A stretch of 64,000 nucleotides of DNA from Streptomyces wuyuanensis (GTDB lineage Bacteria; Actinomycetota; Actinomycetes; Streptomycetales; Streptomycetaceae). The translations under genes and the position numbers were made by a program. Where the stretch lies: positions 186,001 through 250,000 of the forward strand of contig NZ_FNHI01000010.1 of the NCBI RefSeq assembly GCF_900103455.1, read 5' to 3'. The notes below the pieces were generated by a model, which was not told the origin of the DNA, did not search any database, and saw nothing but the letters and a program-made list of their open reading frames with translations. Of this stretch, positions 16,848-25,611 are shown piece after piece. Position 1 is the first letter of the stretch, and each line of letters begins with the position of its first letter.

Positions 16848-17138
16848 TCAGTGGGTCTCGGGACGGAGGACCTTGGTCCGGAGGACCGACTCGTTCAGGT
16901 TCATCTGGCGGTCGAGCTCCTTGACGACCGCAGGCTCGGCCTGCAGGTCGATGACCGAGTAGATGCCCTCGGGCTTCTTCTTGATCTCGTAAGCGAGACG
17001 ACGACGGCCCCAGGTGTCGACCTTCTCGACCTTTCCGTTGCCCTCACGGACGACGGAGAGGAAGTTCTCGATCAGCGGGGAGACAGAACGCTCCTCGAGA
17101 TCGGGGTCGAGGATGACCATCACCTCGTAGTGACGCAT
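16848..17138 (-). CDS. rpsF: 30S ribosomal protein bS6
   Basis: 96 residues starting MRHYEVMVILDPDLEERSV, the family N-terminus. ATG 17138 has a strong AGGAGG upstream; the longer frame to 17210 is not used. First gene of the rpsF-ssb-rpsR-rplI operon. Its promoter must lie in the ~300-base gap to 17435, in which I see no other gene. Confidence 0.97.
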   Translation of the reverse strand: MRHYEVMVILDPDLEERSVSPLIENFLSVVREGNGKVEKVDTWGRRRLAYEIKKKPEGIYSVIDLQAEPAVVKELDRQMNLNESVLRTKVLRPETH

Positions 17139-17435
17139 GTGGAACCCACCTCCTTTGGACTCAGCGGCCACGGTCGTTCCGTGGCAGGAGGGTCGTGATG
17201 CGTTGAGCATCGATGCCTACGCAGTAAATCAGGCGGCACTGACAGTCGGCCTCGCCATCCGTGTGGGAGCGCGAGGGACCGAGTGCTGGCCTGGGCAGAC
17301 ACCGGTGCAGACGGTACACAGTACCCGCACACCCTCTTCCGGTTGAAATCCGGCCTCCACCCACCGCACCCTGTACGCATCGGGTGTGGGCGGCGTCACA
17401 GTACGCCGCCCTCCGGGAATGCCAGGAGGTGCTTC

Positions 17436-17750
17436 ATGGCGCAATCGCAACCGAATCCCACCGGCTCTCTCCTCGCCACCGACGGCAAGCCCCATCCACT
17501 CCAGGACACGCTGATGGTCGTGACCCTGGTCCTGGGTGTGGTGGCGTTCGTGACGGCGCAGTTCGACAACCTTCACCTGCTCAGTTCCTGGTCCGGACTC
17601 ATCGGGATCCTCACGGGCGCGTACGGCCAGTTCATCTCGGTCACCACGCGCGAACGCTTCCTTCTGGTCATCGGGCTGGGGGCCTCGGCCGTCGGCTTCT
17701 TCCTCGGGATGGCGCGCGGTGGGCTCTTCGGCGGCCTGATCGGCTACTAG
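17436..17750 (+). CDS. small integral membrane protein, unknown function
   Basis: 104 residues with three hydrophobic segments (about 25-42, 50-67, 75-100) and a Gly-rich C-terminus. ATG 17436 has AGGAGGT at the right distance; the longer frame from 17283 is rejected. It lies between divergent rpsF and the co-directional FemX gene. No family recognised beyond a conserved Streptomyces-type membrane protein. Confidence 0.75.
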   Translation: MAQSQPNPTGSLLATDGKPHPLQDTLMVVTLVLGVVAFVTAQFDNLHLLSSWSGLIGILTGAYGQFISVTTRERFLLVIGLGASAVGFFLGMARGGLFGGLIGY

Positions 17751-17856
17751 CACTCGTCACCCGCGGCCACGCGGGGCGCTTCCCCGGCCAGTAGGCTTCG
17801 GCGCGAGAGCCGGAGCCCCTGACCCATGGGGACACACCAGCCGAGGAGCGCCCCGC

Positions 17857-18975
17857 ATGAGCCTGACCCTGAGGACCATCAGCCGAGAGCAGCATCTGGC
17901 GTACATCCAGAGCCTGCCTTCGGCGAGTCACTGCCAGGTCCCGGCATGGGCTGACGTCAAGACGGAATGGCGCTCCGAGAACCTCGGCTGGTTCGACAAG
18001 AGCGGGCAGCTCGTCGGCGCCGGCCTCGTGCTCTACCGCCAGCTTCCCAAGATCAAGCGCTACCTGGCCTATCTGCCCGAGGGCCCGGTGATCAACTGGT
18101 ATGCGCCCAACCTGGAGGACTGGCTCCAGCCGATGCTGGCGCACCTCAAGCACCAGGGTGCCTTCTCCGTGAAGATGGGCCCGCCGGTCGTGATCCGCCG
18201 CTGGGACGCCCCGGCGATCAAGGCGGGCATCCAGGACCCGGACGTGAAGCGCCTGCGTGACGTGGAGGCGACCCACATCGAGCCCCGTGCCTTCGAGGTC
18301 GCGGACCGGCTCCGCAAGATGGGCTGGCAGCAGGGCGAGGACGGCGGCGCCGGCTTCGGTGACGTGCAGCCGCGGTACGTCTACCAGGTGCCGCTGGCCA
18401 ACCGGTCGCTCGACGACGTGCTCAAGGGCTTCAACCAGCTGTGGCGCCGGAACATCAAGAAGGCCGAGAAGGCCGGCGTCGAGGTCGTCCAGGGCGGCTA
18501 CGAGGACCTGGCCGAGTGGCAGCGCCTCTACGAGATCACGGCCGAGCGCGACCGCTTCCGGCCCCGCCCGCTCTCGTACTTCCAGCGGATGTGGACGGTC
18601 CTGAACTCCGAGGACCCCAACCGCATGCGTCTGTACTTCGCACGGCACAACGGGGTGAACCTCTCGGCGGCGACGATGCTCGTCGTCGGCGGGCACGTCT
18701 GGTACTCGTACGGCGCGTCCGACAACATCGGACGCGAGGTCCGGCCCTCGAACGCGATGCAGTGGCGGATGCTGCGCGACGCCTACGCCATGGGCGCCAC
18801 CGTCTACGACCTGCGCGGCATCAGCGACTCGCTCGACGAGTCCGACCACCTCTTCGGGCTGATCCAGTTCAAGGTCGGCACCGGCGGCGAGGCCGTCGAG
18901 TACGTCGGCGAATGGGACTTCCCGCTGAACAAGCTCCTGCACAAGGCGCTCGACATCTACATGTCGCGCCGCTGA
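17857..18975 (+). CDS. femX: FemX-type peptidoglycan bridge aminoacyltransferase
   Basis: 372 residues of the FemABX family, which use aminoacyl-tRNA to add residues to the peptide stem of lipid II. Two GNAT-like halves are visible (about 1-160 and 170-370); the second contains NQLWRRNIKKAEKAGVEV, typical of Fem proteins, and DLRGISDSLDESDHLFGLIQFK near the C-terminus. In Streptomyces the first glycine on LL-diaminopimelate is added by a FemX. A good ribosome site (GAGGAG) precedes ATG 17857. The racemase-like gene follows by 65 bases, probably the same operon. The exact amino acid added is inferred. Confidence 0.88.
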   Translation: MSLTLRTISREQHLAYIQSLPSASHCQVPAWADVKTEWRSENLGWFDKSGQLVGAGLVLYRQLPKIKRYLAYLPEGPVINWYAPNLEDWLQPMLAHLKHQGAFSVKMGPPVVIRRWDAPAIKAGIQDPDVKRLRDVEATHIEPRAFEVADRLRKMGWQQGEDGGAGFGDVQPRYVYQVPLANRSLDDVLKGFNQLWRRNIKKAEKAGVEVVQGGYEDLAEWQRLYEITAERDRFRPRPLSYFQRMWTVLNSEDPNRMRLYFARHNGVNLSAATMLVVGGHVWYSYGASDNIGREVRPSNAMQWRMLRDAYAMGATVYDLRGISDSLDESDHLFGLIQFKVGTGGEAVEYVGEWDFPLNKLLHKALDIYMSRR

Positions 18976-19040
18976 TCCTTCCCTGACCTCGCTCATACCT
19001 CTGATACACCGCTGCCACCAGAAAGGTTCCGGACCCGGCG

Positions 19041-20072
19041 ATGGCGCTCTCCCTCTACGTCGACACCGCGCGCTGGCGGGCACACCAGAAGTCTGTGATC
19101 GACCAGTTCCCGGGACTCGTTCCGGTCTGCAAGGGCAACGGCTACGGGTTCGGCCACGAGCGTCTCGCCGAAGAGGTGACCCGCTTCGGCGCGGACATGC
19201 TCGCCGTCGGCACCACCTACGAGGCGGCACGGATCAAGGACTGGTTCGGCGGCGACCTCCTCGTGCTCACGCCGTTCCGCCGCGGCGAGGAGCCCGTGCC
19301 GCTGCCCGACCGCGTCATCCGCTCGGTCTCGTCCGTCGACGGGGTGCACGCCCTGGTCGGCGCGCGGGTCGTGATCGAGTGCATGAGCTCGATGAAGCGG
19401 CACGGCGTCTCGGAGCACGAGCTGAACCAGCTGCACTCCGCGATCGAGGACGTCCGGCTCGAGGGCTTCGCGCTCCATCTGCCCCTGGACCGCACGGACG
19501 GCTCCGACGCGGTCGAGGAGGTCATCGGCTGGATGGACCGGCTGCGGGCCGCACGGCTGCCGCTGCACACCATGTTCGTGAGTCATCTGCGGGCCGACGA
19601 ACTCGCCCGGCTTCAGCAGCAGTTCCCGCAGACCCGGTTCCGTGCGCGGATCGGAACCCGGCTCTGGCTCGGCGACCACGAGGCCACCGAATACCGGGGG
19701 GCCGTCCTCGACGTCACCCGTGTGGCCAAGGGCGACCGCTTCGGATACCGCCAGCAGAAGGCCGCCTCGGACGGCTGGCTGGTGGTCGTCGCCGGCGGCA
19801 CGTCACACGGAGTGGGTCTGGAGGCCCCCAAGGCCCTCCACGGCGTCATGCCGCGCGCCAAGGGCGTCGCCCGGGCGGGCCTCGCGACCGTCAACCGCAA
19901 TCTGTCGCCGTTCGTCTGGGCGGGCAGGCAGCGGTGGTTCGCGGAGCCTCCGCACATGCAGGTCTCGATCCTCTTCGTCCCCGCCGACTCGACGGAACCG
20001 AAGGTCGGGGACGAGCTGGTCGCACACCTGCGCCACACGACGACCCAGTTCGACCGTCTGGTCGACCGCTAG
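19041..20072 (+). CDS. alanine-racemase-like fold III PLP protein
   Basis: 343 residues. The N-terminal barrel carries the PLP-lysine motif in the form VCKGNGYGFGHE (Lys at about residue 31), close to the A-V-V-K-A-N-A-Y-G-H-G motif of alanine racemase. In the C-terminal half, the segments expected to hold the catalytic tyrosine (GYADG...R) and the MD of the second domain read AGGTSHGVG and HMQVS, so racemase residues seem absent. It is commonly annotated as alanine racemase, but the activity is doubtful. Position after femX suggests a role in peptidoglycan cross-bridge formation, which is inference. Confidence 0.75.
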   Translation: MALSLYVDTARWRAHQKSVIDQFPGLVPVCKGNGYGFGHERLAEEVTRFGADMLAVGTTYEAARIKDWFGGDLLVLTPFRRGEEPVPLPDRVIRSVSSVDGVHALVGARVVIECMSSMKRHGVSEHELNQLHSAIEDVRLEGFALHLPLDRTDGSDAVEEVIGWMDRLRAARLPLHTMFVSHLRADELARLQQQFPQTRFRARIGTRLWLGDHEATEYRGAVLDVTRVAKGDRFGYRQQKAASDGWLVVVAGGTSHGVGLEAPKALHGVMPRAKGVARAGLATVNRNLSPFVWAGRQRWFAEPPHMQVSILFVPADSTEPKVGDELVAHLRHTTTQFDRLVDR

Positions 20073-20077
20073 CGGTC

Positions 20078-20097
20078 GTGGGCCCCTCTGGGGCCAC
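20078..20097. terminator. weak bidirectional hairpin between convergent genes
   Basis: An imperfect inverted repeat (GTGGGCCCC / GGGGCCAC, one bulged G) just after the racemase-like stop and before the convergent glycosyltransferase stop. Confidence 0.45.
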
Positions 20098-20137
20098 CCG
20101 ACGTCCGAGAGGGCAGAGGGAGGGCAGCGAGGCCGGC

Positions 20138-21631
20138 TCAGTGGGCCGCCGAACCGGTCGTCCCCCATTCCACCCGCGGCCCCTCCACGGCATGCGCCGC
20201 GTGCCGCGGCGGGTGCGCCGCCTGGCCGAGCACGAAGACGTCCGGCGACCCGTCCAGAACGCCGCCGGACGGGTCGTCCGAGCCGTCCTGCCGCACCACG
20301 TCCCGCTCGGGCATCAGGGCGTCCCGCACGACCACAGCACACAGGTAGAGCGTGCCCAGCAGGTGCAGGGCGATCGCCAACTGGTAGCCCTCCGGAGGAA
20401 GCCCCTGGTGCTTGTCCCCGCTCGTCGTGTACGCGAGGTACATCCAGATGCCCAGGAAGTACATGACCTCGCAGGCCTGCCAGATCAGGAAGTCCCGCCA
20501 GCGCGGCCTCGCCAGCGCGGCGAGGGGGATCAGCCACAGCACGTACTGCGGCGAGTAGACCTTGTTGGTGAGGACGAACGCCGCCACGACCAGGAAGGCG
20601 AGCTGTGCGAACCGCGGTCTGCGCGGGGCGGTGAGGGCCAGTCCCGCGATGCCGGCGCAGGCCAGGAGCATCAGAACCGTCGCATAGGTGTTGACCGTGT
20701 CGACCTCGATCGACTCGCCCGTGCGCTGCGTGATGATCAGCCAGAAGGACCCGAAGTCGACCTGCCGCTCCTGGCTGAACGTGTAGAACTTCTTCCACCC
20801 CTCGGGCGCAGCCAGCATCACCGGCAGATTCACCACCAGCCAGGCCCCCGCCGCGCCGAGGAGTGCCGTCCCGTACTCCCGGTATCTGCCGGCCCGCCAG
20901 CACAGCACCAGCAGGGGGCCCAGCAGGAGCACCGGGTACAGCTTGGCCGCCGTGGCGAGCCCGATCAGGATGCCGAAGGCCAGGGCACGTCCGCGCGACC
21001 ACATCAGCATCGCCGCCGCGGTGAGGGCGACCGCCAGCAGGTCCCAGTTGATGGTGGCGGTCAGGGCGAACGCCGGTGCCAGGGCCACCAGCAGCCCGTC
21101 CCACGGCCTGCGGCGATGTGTCCTGGCGACGCACACGGCGATGATCGCGGCGCAGATCATCAGCATGCCCGCGTTGACCATCCAGTAGATCTGCTCGCGG
21201 TGCTGGATCGAGCCGCCGGACGGTGTCAGCCACGCGGCGACCTGCATGAACAATCCGGTCAGCACGGGGTACTCGAGGTACTCCATGTCGCCGTTCAGCC
21301 GGTCGAAGTACGGGACCAGGCCGTCGGCGAACCCGCGTCCGAGGAACAGATGCGGGATGTCGGAGTAGCAGGCGTGCGTGTACTGCGAACTGGTGCCCCG
21401 GAACCAGGCCCAGTCGTAGCAGGGGATCTTCTGCACCATGCCGAGTGCGAACATCCCGATGGCCACCAGGGCCACGACCCTCACGGGCGTGAGCCGACTG
21501 CCGCCGACCCGGGCCCAGCGGCCGAGGGGGCCTCCGATCAGCTCACTGCCGGCAGCCGCGATCTCGTCCCTCTGCGTGGGACTGACCTGCGGCTCGTCGT
21601 GCTGCGGCATCGTCTTCTCCGGGCTCGGCAT
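20138..21631 (-). CDS. GT87-type polyprenol-dependent membrane glycosyltransferase
   Basis: About 497 residues with roughly ten transmembrane helices and a large first outer loop containing GDMEYLEYPVLTGLFMQ, the pattern of the DUF2029/GT87 mannosyltransferases (relatives of mycobacterial PimE), which use lipid-linked mannose outside the membrane. The pattern LATAAKLYPVLLL with charged loops fits the family. ATG 21631 is chosen for its spacing from AGGA; a longer frame to 21721 overlaps a terminator hairpin. The C-terminal ~60 residues are hydrophilic. Target glycan unknown. Confidence 0.82.
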   Translation of the reverse strand: MPSPEKTMPQHDEPQVSPTQRDEIAAAGSELIGGPLGRWARVGGSRLTPVRVVALVAIGMFALGMVQKIPCYDWAWFRGTSSQYTHACYSDIPHLFLGRGFADGLVPYFDRLNGDMEYLEYPVLTGLFMQVAAWLTPSGGSIQHREQIYWMVNAGMLMICAAIIAVCVARTHRRRPWDGLLVALAPAFALTATINWDLLAVALTAAAMLMWSRGRALAFGILIGLATAAKLYPVLLLGPLLVLCWRAGRYREYGTALLGAAGAWLVVNLPVMLAAPEGWKKFYTFSQERQVDFGSFWLIITQRTGESIEVDTVNTYATVLMLLACAGIAGLALTAPRRPRFAQLAFLVVAAFVLTNKVYSPQYVLWLIPLAALARPRWRDFLIWQACEVMYFLGIWMYLAYTTSGDKHQGLPPEGYQLAIALHLLGTLYLCAVVVRDALMPERDVVRQDGSDDPSGGVLDGSPDVFVLGQAAHPPRHAAHAVEGPRVEWGTTGSAAH

Positions 21632-21672
21632 GGAGCACATCCTGCCGTACGGGGCCGCGCACGCGTGCGGCC

Positions 21673-21681
21673 TGTGGACAA
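21673..21681 (-). promoter_or_regulatory. exact DnaA box upstream of the GT87 gene
   Basis: TGTGGACAA, the inverse of TTGTCCACA, the preferred Streptomyces DnaA box, 42 bases before the glycosyltransferase start codon and beside the preceding terminator. Single site; may be a titration site or chance. Confidence 0.5.
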
Positions 21682-21685
21682 CGGC

Positions 21686-21728
21686 GAGGGCCGTGGCCCC
21701 GGAGTCGTCCTCCGGGGCCACGGCCCTC
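21686..21728 (-). terminator. strong terminator of the penicillin-binding protein gene
   Basis: A perfect 19-bp stem (21686-21704 with 21710-21728) and 5-base loop, 24 bases beyond the leftward stop codon of the transglycosylase/transpeptidase gene. Confidence 0.93.
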
Positions 21729-21751
21729 TCGGCGTGTTCACGGTCCGGCCG

Positions 21752-24478
21752 TCAGCCTTCCGGGCCTCCCAGCCATCCGCCGCTGCCGTTCACGTTTCCT
21801 TGCGACCCGTTGCCGTTGCCCCCGTCGGGCGGTGGCGGGCTGGTGGTCACACCGCCGTCCGTTGCACCACCGTCCGTGGTGCCCGTGTCGGTCCCGCCGT
21901 TGCTGGGGTCACCGTCTTGACCGGCGGTCGGGTCACAGGTCCAGTCGAACCGGTCGCAGGACTCCGAGGGCTTCGGGGACTTGGACGGCGTCTCCGACGG
22001 CGTCTCGGACGGCGTCTCGGACGGCGTCTCCGAGGGCGTCTCGGACGGCGTCGGCTCGGGGCTGGTGAGACCGCCGCCGTAGACGGCGTCGCCGTCGAGG
22101 GACTCCGGCTCGGGGAAGCGCTCGACTTCGGTGCCCTTGAGCGCGTCGTCCATGTAGTCGTGCCAGATTTCGGACGGGAACGACGAACCGTGGATCTTCT
22201 GCTGACCGCCCGTTCCGAACATCTCCAGGAACTTTCGGTTCTTGTTCTCCGCGTTGTCGTCCATCCGGTACATGTCGATGGCGGTCGCCAGCTGGGGCGT
22301 GTAGCCGACGAACCACGCCGACTTGTTGCCGTCGGTGGTACCGGTCTTGCCTGCGACGTCACGGCCCGGGAGGCGGGCGTTGCGGCCCGTGCCCTCGGGG
22401 TCCTCGACGACGTCCCGCAGCACGTCGGTGACGTTGCTGGCGACGGCCGAGGAGAACTTCCGCTCCGACTTGTCCTCGTGCTTGAAGATCACCTTGCCGC
22501 GGTGCGTCACCTGCTTCACCGAGTACGGCTCGCGCTGCTCGCCGTTGGCGGCGAACGTGGCGTAGGCCCCGGCCATACGGATCGCGCTGGGGTCGGAGAT
22601 GCCGATCGAGAAGGAGGGGACGTCGGACTCGACCAGCGAGTCCTCGCGCAGCCCGGCGTCCATGGCCGCCTCGCGCACCTTGTCGATGCCGACGTCCATG
22701 CCCAGCTGGACGAAGGGCGAGTTCGCGGAGTGGATCATCGCTTCGCGGAGGCTGATGTCCTTGTAGGACTGGTCACCGTCGTTGCGCTGCAGCCACTCCT
22801 CGCCCTTCTCGTTCTGCCAGACGCTGCCGTTGTACTGCTTGATCTTGAGCTTGTTGACGCCGTTGTACCGGCTCTTGTCCGGGTCCACGATCGTGCGCTC
22901 GTCCGGGCCTTGGACGGGGCCGGAGTTGGGGTCGCGTACGCCGTCCCGCATGGCCGCGGCCAGCACGAACGGCTTGAAGGTCGAGCCGACCTGGGCACCG
23001 GTCTTGTCCGCGTTGTTGGTGAAGTGCTTCGTCGCGTCCTCGCCGCCGTAGATGGCGACGATGGCCCCGGTCTTGGGGTTCACGGAGGCGCCGCCGAACT
23101 GGACGTGGGTGTCCGTCTCCGGGCGCTTCTTCGCGTCGATGTTCTTCTTGCGGACGTTCTCGACGGCCTTGGTCAGCTTGTCGATCTTCTTCTTGTCGAA
23201 GGTCGTGTGGATCTCGTAGCCGCCCTTGGCCAGATCCTCGGCGGTGACGCCCTGGTCGTTGTTGTTGATGAAGTAGGCCTTGGCGAGGTCGACCAGGTAT
23301 CCGGTCTGTCCGCCGAGCTGCGCGTTCTTCTTCGGCTTGTCGGGCTTGGGGAACTGCTTGACCGCCTCCGTGTACTGCGCGTCGGTCAGATACCCGTCCT
23401 TGCGCATCTCCCCGAGGATCCACATCCAGCGCTTGGTGGCGCGTTCGGTGTTGGCCTTCGGAGTGGCCTTGGCGTCGATCTCCGTGGCGCCGGCCGGGTC
23501 GTAGTACGTCGCACCCTTGAGGAGCGAGGCGAGGAAGGCGCACTGGCTCGCAGTGAGCTCCTTGGCGTTCACGCCGTAGTAGGTCCGGGCGGCGGCCTGG
23601 ATGCCGTAGGCGCCGCGTCCGTAGTACGACGTGTTGAGGTAGCCCTCCATGATCTTCGGCTTGTCGACCTCGGTGCCGACCTTCATGGAGATGAAGAGTT
23701 CCTTGACCTTGCGGCTCAAGGTCTGGGACTGGTCTCCGAGCATGGCGTTCTTCACGTACTGCTGCGTGATGGTCGAGCCGCCCTGGGTCTGGCCGCCCTT
23801 CGCCATGTTGACCACGGCCCGGCCGATTCCCATCGGGTCGATGCCCTTGTCGGTCTCGAACGTCTTGTTCTCCGCCGAGATCACCGCGTTCTGCATGTGG
23901 GAGGGGATGTTGTCGATCGAGATGATCTGACGGTTGACCTCACCACCGGTCGCGGCCAGCTGTGACCCGTCCGCGTAGTAGTAGACGTTGTTCTGCGCCC
24001 CGGCGGCCTTGTCCTGCTCGGGGATCCCGACCACCGCGTACGCGATCGTGCCGGCGGTCATCAGGCTTCCCAGGAAGGCGAGGCAAAGACCGGCCACGAG
24101 CTTCCAGGACGGCACCCATCGGCGCCAGCCGTACTTGCCGTGGCGCGGATAGTCGATCAGCCGCTTCTTCCCTGGGTCACCGCCCCGGCCGCGCCCTGGT
24201 CCACCCGGGCCGCCGCCACCGCGCCGGCCACCGCCGTGACCACCGGTCCCGGCGCCGCCGGCCTCCGCGGCCCTTCTGCGGCCGCCCCCTCCACGCTGGG
24301 CGGCACGCCGGGCGGCGGCGCGGCCTCCGTACGGTTGCTCTTCTCCGTGCGACGCGGAGGGAGAGCTGGTGCTCGCGCCCGGGGCCGCGCGGCGGCCCGG
24401 AGACTGTTGGGCGGCGCGTCGGGCCGCGGCACGTCCGCCACCCTCGGGCTGCGGCAGTTTGCGACGGTGCTCGCTCAT
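21752..24478 (-). CDS. bifunctional penicillin-binding protein (class A PBP, GT51 + transpeptidase)
   Basis: 908 residues. An Arg/Gly/Ala-rich cytosolic tail (1-120) leads to one membrane helix (about 124-151). The GT51 glycosyltransferase follows (about 185-360) with catalytic Glu203 in SAENKTF and QGGSTITQQYVKN at 232-244. The transpeptidase has S-x-x-K at 499-502 (STFK), S-x-N at 584-586 and KTG at 711-713. The extracellular C-terminus is a Pro/Ser/Thr tail with ETPS repeats. It polymerises lipid II and cross-links peptides. ATG 24478 has GAGGAG upstream. Divergent from padR with Crp-like and PadR-like sites between. Confidence 0.95.
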   Translation of the reverse strand: MSEHRRKLPQPEGGGRAAARRAAQQSPGRRAAPGASTSSPSASHGEEQPYGGRAAARRAAQRGGGGRRRAAEAGGAGTGGHGGGRRGGGGPGGPGRGRGGDPGKKRLIDYPRHGKYGWRRWVPSWKLVAGLCLAFLGSLMTAGTIAYAVVGIPEQDKAAGAQNNVYYYADGSQLAATGGEVNRQIISIDNIPSHMQNAVISAENKTFETDKGIDPMGIGRAVVNMAKGGQTQGGSTITQQYVKNAMLGDQSQTLSRKVKELFISMKVGTEVDKPKIMEGYLNTSYYGRGAYGIQAAARTYYGVNAKELTASQCAFLASLLKGATYYDPAGATEIDAKATPKANTERATKRWMWILGEMRKDGYLTDAQYTEAVKQFPKPDKPKKNAQLGGQTGYLVDLAKAYFINNNDQGVTAEDLAKGGYEIHTTFDKKKIDKLTKAVENVRKKNIDAKKRPETDTHVQFGGASVNPKTGAIVAIYGGEDATKHFTNNADKTGAQVGSTFKPFVLAAAMRDGVRDPNSGPVQGPDERTIVDPDKSRYNGVNKLKIKQYNGSVWQNEKGEEWLQRNDGDQSYKDISLREAMIHSANSPFVQLGMDVGIDKVREAAMDAGLREDSLVESDVPSFSIGISDPSAIRMAGAYATFAANGEQREPYSVKQVTHRGKVIFKHEDKSERKFSSAVASNVTDVLRDVVEDPEGTGRNARLPGRDVAGKTGTTDGNKSAWFVGYTPQLATAIDMYRMDDNAENKNRKFLEMFGTGGQQKIHGSSFPSEIWHDYMDDALKGTEVERFPEPESLDGDAVYGGGLTSPEPTPSETPSETPSETPSETPSETPSKSPKPSESCDRFDWTCDPTAGQDGDPSNGGTDTGTTDGGATDGGVTTSPPPPDGGNGNGSQGNVNGSGGWLGGPEG
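21983..22054. repeat. 12-bp coding tandem repeat in the PBP tail
   Basis: Six consecutive 12-bp units of consensus GGACGGCGTCTC, encoding the P-S-E-T repeat on the complement strand. Units differ by one or two bases. Copy number probably varies between strains. Confidence 0.85.
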
Positions 24479-24720
24479 CGAACGACTACTCCTCGAGCAG
24501 GCGCGAACGCCTGGAAGCGGCAGTTGAGATCCGGTCCCCCCGACATCAATACGGACCAGCCCGACGGAGGGCTCATCCGCAATGCATCCAGGACGAGGAC
24601 GCCTCTCGGTGTCACACGGTTCCCGGTGGTCTGCATGGCGCACAGACTACGCACGACCAAAAACCTCCTGGGGCGAAAATTCACCCCAAATCAGGCAACT
24701 CGCTCGCGGGGAATTGGGGA

Positions 24721-24736
24721 TGTGACGCCGGTCACA
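24721..24736. promoter_or_regulatory. perfect Crp-type operator
   Basis: TGTGACGCCGGTCACA, matching TGTGA-N6-TCACA at every position. It lies between the divergent penicillin-binding protein and padR genes, 43 bases left of the PadR palindrome. Streptomyces has one Crp protein that binds GTGA-N6-TCAC sites; its action here is inferred. Confidence 0.7.
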
Positions 24737-24778
24737 GGGGCCCCCCTTGTCGCAGCAGAACCGTCGCTCTATCGTCTG

Positions 24779-24799
24779 GATGTATCGAGTCGATACATC
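24779..24799. promoter_or_regulatory. PadR operator palindrome
   Basis: Two perfect 10-bp arms, GATGTATCGA and TCGATACATC, around one central base, 41 bases before the padR start codon. The ATGTAT-ATACAT core is typical of PadR-family operators. Likely autoregulatory. Confidence 0.7.
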
Positions 24800-24839
24800 A
24801 GCACGGCATAACCATCCGGGAAGGCAGAGGAGGCGATCG

Positions 24840-25559
24840 ATGAGCCGACGTTCCGGCATCCTCGAGTTCGCCGTTCTCGGCCTGCTCCGTGAGGCCCCCA
24901 TGCACGGGTACGAGCTGCGAAAGCGGCTCAACACCTCACTGGGGATCTTCCGGGCCTTCAGTTACGGGACCCTCTACCCCTGCCTCAAGACGCTGGTCGC
25001 CAACGGCTGGTTGATCGAGGAGCCGGGCAGCGCTCCCGAGGACGCCCTCGCCGCCTCGCTCGCGGGGCGCCGGGCCAAGATCGTCTACCGGTTGACGGCG
25101 GAAGGAAAGGAGCACTTCGAAGAGCTCCTGTCCCACACCGGCCCCGACACCTGGGAGGACGAGCACTTCGCGGCCCGCTTCGCCTTCTTCGGCCAGACGG
25201 AGCGCGAAGTGCGGATGCGGGTGCTGGAAGGCCGTCGCAGTCGGCTGGAGGAGCGTCTGGAGAAGATGCGCGCCTCCCTCTCCCGCACTCGCGAGCGCCT
25301 CGACGACTACACGCTGGAACTTCAACGGCACGGCATGGAGTCCGTCGAGCGCGAGGTGCGCTGGCTGAACGAACTCATCGAGAGCGAGCGGGCGGGGCGG
25401 GACCAGCGACGGTCCACGACCACCGGGGAAGCCGCTCGGCAGGACAACACATCTGGAGAGTCGGGCGGCCTGCCCCGGCGCGGGGACGGAACGTCCCCCG
25501 AGGGTGCCGCCTCACGGCGCCCTGACCCGCCGGATCCGTCCGAAGACACCACCAACTGA
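24840..25559 (+). CDS. PadR-family transcriptional regulator
   Basis: 239 residues. The N-terminal winged helix fits PadR (FAVLGLLREAPMHGYELRKRL, then YGTLYPCLKTLVANGWL), followed by a helical dimerisation region (about 125-185) and a charged, low-complexity tail rich in Arg, Asp, Pro and Ser. ATG 24840 is preceded by AGAGGAGG; the longer frame covers the operator. A perfect palindrome lies upstream. The inositol-phosphate synthase gene begins 52 bases downstream on the same strand, so PadR probably controls it too. Effector unknown. Confidence 0.92.
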   Translation: MSRRSGILEFAVLGLLREAPMHGYELRKRLNTSLGIFRAFSYGTLYPCLKTLVANGWLIEEPGSAPEDALAASLAGRRAKIVYRLTAEGKEHFEELLSHTGPDTWEDEHFAARFAFFGQTEREVRMRVLEGRRSRLEERLEKMRASLSRTRERLDDYTLELQRHGMESVEREVRWLNELIESERAGRDQRRSTTTGEAARQDNTSGESGGLPRRGDGTSPEGAASRRPDPPDPSEDTTN

Positions 25560-25611
25560 GACCCCGCGCCGAAGCAGGGTCTCGCACGAGAACACACAGG
25601 GAGCAGCCGGA

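Noticed and set aside
19379..23965. Open frame of 1,528 codons on the + strand
   Set aside because: It runs antisense through the glycosyltransferase and PBP genes; its translation is Arg/Gly/His-rich with no motif, a product of high third-position GC.
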